Source of the DNA: Actinomycetota bacterium
GTDB taxonomy: Bacteria; Actinomycetota; Actinomycetes; Streptosporangiales; Streptosporangiaceae
Length of the DNA stretch: 11,228 nt
Reading direction: 5' to 3'
NCBI GenBank assembly: GCA_003242605.1
Contig: QGUZ01000159.1
Span: 1-11,228, forward strand
This document shows positions 6,063-11,228 of the stretch, one piece after another. Made by a program: the position numbers and the translations under genes. The stretch's first letter is position 1. Every line of letters starts with the position of its first letter. The notes under the pieces were generated by a model. That model saw only the letters and a program-made list of their open reading frames with translations. It did not search any database and was not told the origin of the DNA.

Positions 6063-6890
6063 TCAGTTCGCGGCCGCGGAGGGCGGCTCCGGGTCGGGGA
6101 CGGGCGGGCCGTACAGGTCGTCCTGGTCGACCGTCCCGGCGGCGGGCGGGGCGGTGATCGTGACCGGGCGGCCCCAGCCGGAGTAGCGGGTGTCCACCCG
6201 CATGACCACGGCCGACCTACCGGAGCCCTGGGTGCTCGTGGTGATCAGCCGCGTGGGCAGCCCGTCCCGCCCGGTGAACAGCCGCCAGGCCAGCTCGCCC
6301 TTGCTCGCGGCGGTGACCCGGGCGTTGGTGGCGGGATGGCGGTAGGACTTCGGGACGATCCGGCTCAGCTCCCGGTACGAGATGGCGCCCTGGTAGCGGT
6401 ATCCGCCGCGCACCGCCGTGCGCGTCGAGCGGCGCAGCACGGCCCGCAGCATCGCCGGGTCGTAGACGTCGATCGGCTGCAGCCCGGCGCGCACCGCCAT
6501 CGTCCCGCAGTGCCCGGCCCGGCGGGTGTGCCGCACCCACGCCGCGCCCTCCGGCACCGGGATCGGGTACTGCGCGGCGTCGCAGTACACGACCGGGCCG
6601 ATGCGGATCGCCGAGTGGGCCGGGTCGTCGCCGGGGACGTCCCGCCAGGTGACCGCGACCGCCGCCGGGCCGGTCCGCGCCAGCCGTACCCGGCCGGTGA
6701 TCCGGGTGCCGGACGTCCTCGAGGGGCCGTACGAATGGCGGACGGTCTCGGATATGCGCACGCCCTTCCCGCGGGAAAGCTGCCGTTCGATCGCTTTCAC
6801 CGGGTCGGCGGTAACGGCGGCGGCCGGTTGCGCGATGGCCGTGACGGAGGCGAGCGCCACGGTGGCCGCCAGCGCGAAGGTCCGGGTCAT
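6063..6890 (-). CDS. Secreted protein with LolA/LppX-like C-terminal signature
   Basis: This 275-residue exported protein has a signal peptide: MTR, a hydrophobic core (residues 5-20) and a likely signal-peptidase I site after QPAAA (25/26). There is no lipobox cysteine, so it is not a lipoprotein. Residues ~27-250 have alternating beta strands. The ending TRYSGWGRPVTITAPPA (234-250) matches the W-G-x-P-V-x-I-T-A-P-P closing of actinobacterial LppX/LprG/LolA-like proteins, which bind lipids or hydrophobic ligands (family recall); no ligand can be named here. The two cysteines (103 and 128) could form a disulfide outside the cell. The C-terminal tail is acidic and proline-rich. GGAGGG lies 10 bases before the ATG. 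A DtxR/IdeR-type box lies 33-51 bases upstream of the start, suggesting repression by iron. It is divergent from the protease gene. Confidence 0.8.
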   Translation of the reverse strand: MTRTFALAATVALASVTAIAQPAAAVTADPVKAIERQLSRGKGVRISETVRHSYGPSRTSGTRITGRVRLARTGPAAVAVTWRDVPGDDPAHSAIRIGPVVYCDAAQYPIPVPEGAAWVRHTRRAGHCGTMAVRAGLQPIDVYDPAMLRAVLRRSTRTAVRGGYRYQGAISYRELSRIVPKSYRHPATNARVTAASKGELAWRLFTGRDGLPTRLITTSTQGSGRSAVVMRVDTRYSGWGRPVTITAPPAAGTVDQDDLYGPPVPDPEPPSAAAN

Positions 6891-6922
6891 GGCGCGTCCG
6901 CCCTCCGGCTCGCGCTGCGGGG

Positions 6923-6941
6923 CAAGGTTGGCCTAACCCCT
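6923..6941. promoter_or_regulatory. Candidate DtxR/IdeR/DmdR iron box
   Basis: The 19-base site contains AGGTTGGCCTAACC (6925-6938). Against the consensus TTAGGTTAGSCTAACCTAA the central 14 positions match at 13, with the outer bases poorly conserved. It is centred about 42 bases upstream of the secreted-protein ATG, overlapping where its promoter should be, as expected for a metal-dependent repressor. The divergent protease gene starts 137 bases away on the other side. Confidence 0.5.
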
Positions 6942-6997
6942 GCTCCAGCGGCGACGGGCGTCCGCGGGAATTCCACGCCAAGCGCCTGAACTGCGAA

Positions 6998-7016
6998 AAC
7001 GCCGCCGGGCGGCGTT
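6998..7016. promoter_or_regulatory. Inverted repeat between divergent genes
   Basis: AACGCCGCC-G-GGCGGCGTT is a perfect 9-base inverted repeat around one base. It lies 62 bases before the protease start and 108 bases before the divergent start. Both flanking genes point away, so a terminator role is unlikely; an operator or a 5'-leader hairpin of the protease mRNA is possible. The 60 bases after it are unusually A/T-rich (runs of T at 7050-7063 and 7073-7077); TTGATG at 7029-7034 is a possible -35, but no good -10 follows. Confidence 0.35.
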
Positions 7017-7077
7017 CCGTACCGGGTGTTGATGAGAGCACTCCTCGCGTTTTTCAGATTTTTCTCAGGCGAATTTT

Positions 7078-7917
7078 ATGGTGCTTTACGCGCCTGCCGT
7101 TGACGATGAAGCAGTGCAGATAGAGCCGCAGACAGCAGTTGCGGCCGAGAATCGGGGAACCGTGGCCAGGAGGGCTCGGTGGTATGTCATCGGGGGCGCC
7201 GTGCTCGTCGTCGTGGCGGTCCTGGCTTATTGGCTGGGATCCGCCCGGGGGACCGACACCACGGCCGTGTCCGCGCCGAGCACCTCACCCACACCCACGC
7301 CGACGCCCAGCGCGGCGATCGGGCTCGACGCGACCGAGATCTACCAGAGGGTCTCGCCTTCGGTGGTGGTCATCCGGGCCGGGGATTCGCTCGGCACCGG
7401 AGTGATCGCGGCGGAGGATGGCCGCATCCTCACCGCCCACCACGTCGTGAGGGACGCCGAGGAGATCAACATCACCTACGCGGACGGCACGAGGGCGACC
7501 GCGACCGTCGCGGAGGCGAACCCCGAACGGGACATCGCCACCCTCCGGCCGTCCCGGCTCCCGGAAGTGGTCGTCCCCGCGACGATCGGCGGCAACGCCC
7601 AGATCGGCGCGCCGGTCGTGGCGATCGGCAACCCGCTCGGCCTCACCCACAGTGTGTCCACCGGTGTGGTCTCCGGCCTCAACCGCACCTCCACGGACGG
7701 CCGGCTCACCGGGCTCATCCAGTTCGACGCCTCGGTCAATCCGGGCAGCTCGGGCGGCCCGCTCCTGGACGCCCAGGGCTTGGTCATCGGCATCGTGGTC
7801 TCGATCGCCGACCCCGGAGGCGACGAGGCGTTCGCGGGAATCGCGTTCGCGGTGCCGATCGGCGAGGCCCTCGGCGGACAGGGCGACGGCCCGTCCGGCG
7901 GCGGCCCGCAGATCTGA
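7078..7917 (+). CDS. Membrane-anchored trypsin-like (HtrA-type) serine protease without PDZ domain
   Basis: This 279-residue protein has an N-terminal cytoplasmic segment (1-35), one membrane helix (about 36-54), a Ser/Thr/Pro-rich linker (about 62-79, with PTPTPTP) and an extracellular protease domain (about 85-262). The catalytic triad is visible: His122 in ILTAHHVV, Asp152 in ERDIATL and Ser225 in NPGSSGGPL. The IGNPLGL and GLIQFDASVNPG segments are typical of the DegP/HtrA family. The chain stops right after the protease domain, so the usual C-terminal PDZ domain is absent, as in several actinobacterial membrane proteases. The ATG at 7078 has only a weak ribosome site (CAGG, eight bases upstream), but no later start keeps the anchor with a better site. 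The MoxR operon follows after 84 bases on the same strand; a functional link is possible but unproven. Confidence 0.9.
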   Translation: MVLYAPAVDDEAVQIEPQTAVAAENRGTVARRARWYVIGGAVLVVVAVLAYWLGSARGTDTTAVSAPSTSPTPTPTPSAAIGLDATEIYQRVSPSVVVIRAGDSLGTGVIAAEDGRILTAHHVVRDAEEINITYADGTRATATVAEANPERDIATLRPSRLPEVVVPATIGGNAQIGAPVVAIGNPLGLTHSVSTGVVSGLNRTSTDGRLTGLIQFDASVNPGSSGGPLLDAQGLVIGIVVSIADPGGDEAFAGIAFAVPIGEALGGQGDGPSGGGPQI

Positions 7918-7949
7918 CCACCCCTCCGCTCACCGCGCCGACCCCGGCG

Positions 7950-7976
7950 CCGTGACGAACGCGCATCGCATCACGG
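7950..7976. promoter_or_regulatory. Inverted repeat CCGTGA-N15-TCACGG upstream of the MoxR gene
   Basis: Perfect 6-base arms at 7950-7955 and 7971-7976 are separated by 15 bases and lie 25-52 bases before the MoxR start, where its promoter would be if the operon does not read through from the protease gene. It could be an operator or a weak hairpin. No regulator is known to me for it. Confidence 0.3.
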
Positions 7977-8001
7977 TACGAACCGCACACGAAGGATTCG
8001 C

Positions 8002-8994
8002 ATGACCGCGCCTCACCCCTCCTCCGAACCGACCAAGCCGCTGGAGCGCGTGCTGTTCGAGGTCAAGCGCGTCATCGTCGGGCAGGACCAGCTCCTGGAG
8101 CGCATGGCCGTCGCGCTCCTCGCCGACGGCCACCTGCTCGTCGAGGGCGTGCCCGGACTCGCCAAGACCCTCGCGGTACGCTCGCTCGCCGCCGCCATCG
8201 ACGGCAGCTTCCAGCGCATCCAGTTCACCCCCGACCTGGTGCCGGCCGACCTGGTCGGCACCCGGGTCTACAACCAGCGCACCGGCGAGTTCACCACCGA
8301 GCTCGGCCCGGTCTTCGCCAACCTGCTCCTCGCCGACGAGATCAACCGGGCGCCCGCCAAGGTGCAGAGCGCCCTGCTCGAGGTGATGCAGGAGCACCAG
8401 GTGACGATCGGCCGGGAGACCTTCCCGGTGCCCGAGCCGTTCCTCGTCATGGCGACGGAGAACCCGATCGAGTCCGAGGGCACCTACCCGCTGCCCGAGG
8501 CCCAGGTCGACCGCTTCATGATGAAGGTGCTCGTCGACTACCCGTCGCAGCCCGAGGAGCAGGCGATCGTCGCCCGGGCGCTGCACGACCCGGACCGGCC
8601 GCGCCCGATCCTCACCACCCAGGACCTGCTGCGCATGCGGGAACAGGTCCGGAAGGTGTACGTCGACCCGGCGATCATCGACTATGCGGTACGGATCGTC
8701 GGCGCGACCCGGTCGCCGGGCATGGCCGGGCTCGGCGAGCTCGACCGGTACGTCACCTACGGGGCGAGCCCGCGGGCGTCGATCGCGCTCGTCACCGGCG
8801 CCCGCGCCCTGGCGTACCTGCGCGGCCGGCACTACGTGCTGCCGCACGACGTCTCCGAGCTCGCGCTCGACGTGCTGCGCCACCGCCTCGTGCTCTCGTA
8901 CGAGGCCCTCGCGGACGAGATCGACGCCGACACGATCATCAACCGGGTGCTCGGTGCCGTCCGCGCCCCCGAGGTCGTGCTGCAGAACCGCTGA
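8002..8994 (+). CDS. MoxR-family AAA+ ATPase
   Basis: This is a 330-residue cytoplasmic ATPase. Walker A is GVPGLAKT (49-56), Walker B is LLLADE (108-113) followed by INRAPAKVQSALLEVMQEHQ, the MoxR signature; sensor 1 is ATENP (151-155), and EAQVDRF (167-172) carries the likely arginine finger. The helical lid occupies roughly the last 75 residues. Length is normal for the family. MoxR proteins are thought to act as chaperone-like ATPases that mature or activate vWA-domain partners, and such partners lie directly downstream. The ATG at 8002 has GAAGGA five bases upstream. The stop is only three bases before the DUF58 start, showing cotranscription. Confidence 0.95.
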   Translation: MTAPHPSSEPTKPLERVLFEVKRVIVGQDQLLERMAVALLADGHLLVEGVPGLAKTLAVRSLAAAIDGSFQRIQFTPDLVPADLVGTRVYNQRTGEFTTELGPVFANLLLADEINRAPAKVQSALLEVMQEHQVTIGRETFPVPEPFLVMATENPIESEGTYPLPEAQVDRFMMKVLVDYPSQPEEQAIVARALHDPDRPRPILTTQDLLRMREQVRKVYVDPAIIDYAVRIVGATRSPGMAGLGELDRYVTYGASPRASIALVTGARALAYLRGRHYVLPHDVSELALDVLRHRLVLSYEALADEIDADTIINRVLGAVRAPEVVLQNR

Positions 8995-8997
8995 GCC

Positions 8998-9882
8998 ATG
9001 GCGACCGCTCCCGACAAGCTGCTGCTCCGCCTGGAGTGGAAGATCGTCCGCAGGCTCGACGGCCGGCTCCAGGGCGCGTACCGCACGGTGCACCGCGGCA
9101 CCGGCGTCGACTTCACCGGGCTGCGCGCGTACGTCGACGGCGACGACGCGCGGCAGATCGACTGGAACGTCACCGCCCGGCTCGACGAGCCGTACCTGCG
9201 GGTGTTCACCGAGGACCGCGAGGTCACGGTGTGGCTCGTGCTCGACCGGTCGGCGTCGATGACCGCCGGGCGGCCGGGGCGCGGCAAGCACGACGTGCTC
9301 GCCGAGCTCGCGCTCGTGCTCGCCCGGCTGTTCACCCGGGCCGGGAACCGCGTCGGCGCCCTGTTCTTCGACACCGGGATCCTGCGCGTGATCCCGCCCG
9401 GCACCACCCGGCGGCACGTGCTGCGGATCGGCGCCGAGCTGGGCCGTACCGCCCGGCCGCGCGGCGGCGCCACCACCGACCTGGCGGAGATGCTCGACGC
9501 GGCGGGCCGGCTCGCCCGCCGCCGGTCGCTCATCCTCGTGCTCTCCGACTTCATCGGCGAAGGCGACTGGGAGCGCGCGCTGATGCGGCTCTCCCGGCGG
9601 CACGAGGTGGTCGCGCTGCGCATCGTCGACACCGCGGACGACGTGCTGCCCGAGGCCGGGCTCATCGTCATCGAGGACGCCGAGACCGGCGAGCAGCTCA
9701 TCGTCGACTCCGCCGACCCCCTGCTCCGCGCCGGCCTGCGCTCCGCGGTCGACGCCCGCGAGCAACGGCTCGCCACGGGCATGCGCCGCGCCCGGGTGCC
9801 GATCCACCGCATCGACACCGACCGTGACCTCACCGCGGCCCTCGTCGAGGTGGTCGCGAGCACCCGGAGCCGCGCGCGATGA
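8998..9882 (+). CDS. DUF58 domain protein with vWA-like MIDAS
   Basis: This is a 294-residue protein without a signal peptide or obvious membrane helix, the short soluble form of DUF58. The family signature R-x-Y-x-x-G-D-D-x-R-x-I-D-W is at residues 43-56, and a metal-ion site of the vWA type, DRSASM (Asp83, Ser85, Ser87), follows. LILVLSDFIGEGDWE (about 177-191) is the usual next strand with its acidic residue. It begins three bases after the MoxR stop with no clear ribosome site of its own, so coupling to MoxR translation is likely. DUF58 proteins are regular partners of MoxR ATPases and are assumed to be part of the same membrane-proximal complex; no catalytic activity is established. After its stop comes a 142-base gap with a tandem repeat before the next gene. 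Confidence 0.92.
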   Translation: MATAPDKLLLRLEWKIVRRLDGRLQGAYRTVHRGTGVDFTGLRAYVDGDDARQIDWNVTARLDEPYLRVFTEDREVTVWLVLDRSASMTAGRPGRGKHDVLAELALVLARLFTRAGNRVGALFFDTGILRVIPPGTTRRHVLRIGAELGRTARPRGGATTDLAEMLDAAGRLARRRSLILVLSDFIGEGDWERALMRLSRRHEVVALRIVDTADDVLPEAGLIVIEDAETGEQLIVDSADPLLRAGLRSAVDAREQRLATGMRRARVPIHRIDTDRDLTAALVEVVASTRSRAR

Positions 9883-9892
9883 GCAGGAACCG

Positions 9893-10000
9893 CACGTCCC
9901 GTCCGGAACGCCGCCACCCCGCGTTCCGGACGGGACCCCACCCCACCGTGCCCCGGCCGGGACGCACCCCTCGCGCGCCCCGGCCGGGCACGACCGCACC
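9893..10000. repeat. 27-bp degenerate tandem repeat, four copies
   Basis: Four consecutive 27-base units start at 9893, 9920, 9947 and 9974. Units 3 and 4 share GCCCCGGCCGGG (9950-9961 and 9977-9988) and units 1 and 2 share the pattern with changes. Because 27 is a multiple of three, the plus frame joined to the vWA gene reads a nine-residue repeat (VPSGTPPP, VPDGTPPH, APAGTHPS, APAGHDRT), and the minus strand also reads a nine-residue repeat. It lies in a non-coding gap inside the operon. Confidence 0.75.
9896..9936. other. Perfect 16-bp stem with 9-base loop between DUF58 and vWA genes
   Basis: GTCCCGTCCGGAACGC (9896-9911) pairs perfectly with GCGTTCCGGACGGGAC (9921-9936). It starts 14 bases after the DUF58 stop. 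It is formed by repeat units 1 and 2. There is no T-tract, and the vWA gene continues on the same strand, so it may be an attenuator, a partial terminator or an mRNA-stability element that sets different levels of the proteins. Confidence 0.6.
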
Positions 10001-10024
10001 GCATCCGACGGGGGAAGGGATGCC

Positions 10025-10984
10025 ATGACACTGTCATCCCCGTTGTTGCTCGTCATCGGGCTGCTGGTGACCGCGGCCCTGATTGCCGCCGCGGTCACCG
10101 TCTCGCGCCGCCGCAAAGCGGCGCTCATCGCGGCGGGCGTCGCCATCCCCGGCAAGCGGCGCGGCGGCCTCGGCTTCGGCACCGGCCTCACCATCGCCGG
10201 TGTCGCCGTGCTCGCGGTCGCCGCCGCCGGGCCGGTGGCGATGGTGCCGGTGCCGCGCGCCTCCGGCACCGTCATGCTCGCCGTCGACGTCTCCAACAGC
10301 ATGGCCGCCGAGGACGTGCGGCCCAACCGGCTCGCCGCCGCCCAGCAGGCGGCCCGCGCGTTCGTGCAGGCCCAGCCGGAGACCGTGGACATCGGGCTCG
10401 TCGCGTTCGAGCAGGGGGCGCTCGTCACCGCGCGGCCCGACCGCGACCACTCCGTGGCGCTCCGGGCGATCGACCGGCTGCGCATCACCGGTGGCACCTC
10501 GCTCAGCGCCGCGATCCTCGCCTCGCTGTCGGCGATCACCGGCCGGCAGGTGGCGATCGGGCCCGGCGGCTCCGTTCCCGACATCGGGTACTGGCCGTCC
10601 GCGACCATCGTGATCTTCTCGGACGGGGAGACCCAGGGCGACGAGAACGTGGAGCAGGCCGCCCAGGTGGCCCAGCGGGCCGGGGTGCGCATCCACACCG
10701 TGGGCATCGGCACCACCGCCGGGGCCACGGTGTCGGTCGACGGCTACCGCGTGCAGACCGCGCTCGACGAGCAGACCCTCACCATGATCGCGCGGACCAC
10801 CGGCGGCGCCTACCACCCCGCCGGCGACGCCGCGCAGCTCGCCGGGATCGCCGACACGATCGATCTGCGGCTCACCGTCTCCGACGAGCCGCTTCCCCTC
10901 GCCGGCGCGTTCATCGCGTTCGCCCTCGTGCTGCTCACCGGGGGAGCGGTGCTCACCGTGCTTCGCACCGGGCGGGTGATCTAG
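10025..10984 (+). CDS. Membrane vWA domain protein (BatA-like)
   Basis: This 319-residue protein has an N-terminal membrane helix (about 6-24), a second (about 52-73), a periplasmic-side or extracytoplasmic vWA domain (about 82-280) and a C-terminal helix (about 290-313). The metal-ion site is complete: Asp88-Val-Ser90-Asn-Ser92 in VDVSNSM, Thr158 in GGTSL and Asp200 in FSDGE. This is the layout of BatA/BatB-type proteins found with MoxR and DUF58. I chose the ATG at 10025 because GGGAAGGGA ends four bases before it and the membrane helix starts right after; the open frame extends upstream only through the tandem repeat and the end of the DUF58 gene. The next gene starts on the base after its stop. 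Role in cell-envelope integrity is inferred from family context only. Confidence 0.9.
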   Translation: MTLSSPLLLVIGLLVTAALIAAAVTVSRRRKAALIAAGVAIPGKRRGGLGFGTGLTIAGVAVLAVAAAGPVAMVPVPRASGTVMLAVDVSNSMAAEDVRPNRLAAAQQAARAFVQAQPETVDIGLVAFEQGALVTARPDRDHSVALRAIDRLRITGGTSLSAAILASLSAITGRQVAIGPGGSVPDIGYWPSATIVIFSDGETQGDENVEQAAQVAQRAGVRIHTVGIGTTAGATVSVDGYRVQTALDEQTLTMIARTTGGAYHPAGDAAQLAGIADTIDLRLTVSDEPLPLAGAFIAFALVLLTGGAVLTVLRTGRVI

Positions 10985-11228
10985 ATGTCACTGTCATGGC
11001 CTTGGGCGCTGCTGTCCATCCTGGTCATTCCACTGATCTTCGGCGTGTGGTGGCTGACCCGCCGTCGCCGGCGACGGGCCGCCGTCCGCGTCACCTCGAT
11101 CGCGCTCGTCCGCGCCGCGCTGCCGAAGCGCGGCCGGTGGACGAGGAGGATCCCGGCGGCGCTGTTCGTGGCCGGGCTCGTGCTGCTCGCCCTGGGCGCC
11201 GCCCGGCCGCGGCGGCCCATCCGTTTCC
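10985..11228 (+). CDS. Second vWA-type (BatA-like) membrane protein, 5' part, cut by the window edge
   Basis: The first 81 codons are present, with the ATG immediately after the TAG of the previous gene, so translation is probably coupled. Residues 5-24 (WPWALLSILVIPLIFGVWWL) form a membrane helix, followed by an arginine-rich stretch (26-31), the segment VTSIALVRAALPKRGRWTRRI and a second helix (about 57-72). This is the standard N-terminus of vWA proteins of the Bat type (two helices before the vWA domain, with arginine-rich W-R-R-x-x-P-A between). The vWA domain itself would lie beyond the edge, so the assignment rests on the N-terminus and position. Its start resembles that of its upstream neighbour (MSLSWP and MTLSSP), consistent with paralogy. 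Confidence 0.8.
   Translation, partial: MSLSWPWALLSILVIPLIFGVWWLTRRRRRRAAVRVTSIALVRAALPKRGRWTRRIPAALFVAGLVLLALGAARPRRPIRF

Noticed and set aside
5340..6989. A 549-codon plus-strand open frame from the PPOX remnant through the secreted-protein gene
   Set aside because: Only the part near 5535-5750 looks coding; the rest is antisense to the secreted protein, which has a signal peptide and ribosome site.
9824..10024. N-terminal extension of the vWA protein through the tandem repeat
   Set aside because: It overlaps the end of the DUF58 gene, reads low-complexity repeats ahead of a membrane helix, and the ATG at 10025 has its own good ribosome site.
10025..10037. Dyad ATGAC-N3-GTCAT with the same half-sites as the 1563-1679 dyads
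   Set aside because: It consists of the first codons of the vWA gene (MTLSS); the next gene starts almost the same way, so coding similarity explains it better than an operator.
7930..10728. A 932-codon minus-strand open frame across the MoxR, DUF58 and vWA genes
   Set aside because: It crosses three well-supported genes, has repetitive His/Asp/Arg/Gly-rich content, and has no recognisable domain.
1..11228. CRISPR array, insertion sequence, integrase or attachment site
   Set aside because: I saw no regularly spaced direct repeats with unique spacers, no transposase-like protein and no flanking terminal repeats in any part of the window.

Overview
The window is very G+C-rich DNA with strong G/C bias at third codon positions, GTG/ATG starts and typical actinobacterial families: a FCREYD-type regulator paired with a histidine phosphatase, an orphan RsbW-like ATPase, DUF4132, and a MoxR/DUF58/vWA cluster. 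It reads as a chromosomal piece of an actinomycete. A Streptosporangiales-type genome is my guess from general look only; no marker gene proves it.

Left part (1-2259). A regulator gene (206-1522, minus strand) is followed by a histidine phosphatase gene that runs off the left edge and appears broken by two single-base deletions. Divergently, a GHKL ATPase of the anti-sigma-factor kinase type (1831-2259) is preceded by a 308-base spacer holding GTCAT/ATGAC dyads. The regulator has three TTA codons and the ATPase one, which is rare in DNA this rich in G+C.

Middle part (2260-6062). A two-gene unit encodes a 130-residue protein whose C-terminus looks like MoaD/ThiS and ends in Gly-Gly (2440-2832), followed after one base by an 816-residue DUF4132 protein (2834-5284). 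This is the most intriguing pair in the window: a candidate ubiquitin-like protein with an uncharacterised partner. Downstream is about 750 bases of debris: a C-terminal remnant of a PPOX-family flavoprotein (minus strand) back to back with a C-terminal remnant of a beta-propeller-like protein (plus strand, one frameshift), then unassigned sequence.

Right part (6063-11228). A secreted LolA/LppX-like protein (minus strand) has a good match to a DtxR/IdeR iron box just upstream of its start. Divergent from it is a membrane-anchored trypsin-like serine protease without a PDZ domain. Then comes an operon of MoxR AAA+ ATPase, DUF58 protein, a membrane vWA protein and a second vWA-type membrane protein cut by the right edge, the classical MoxR/Bat layout, in which the ATPase is thought to act as a chaperone on vWA partners at the membrane. 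A four-copy 27-bp tandem repeat that also forms a perfect 16-bp stem lies between the DUF58 and vWA genes.
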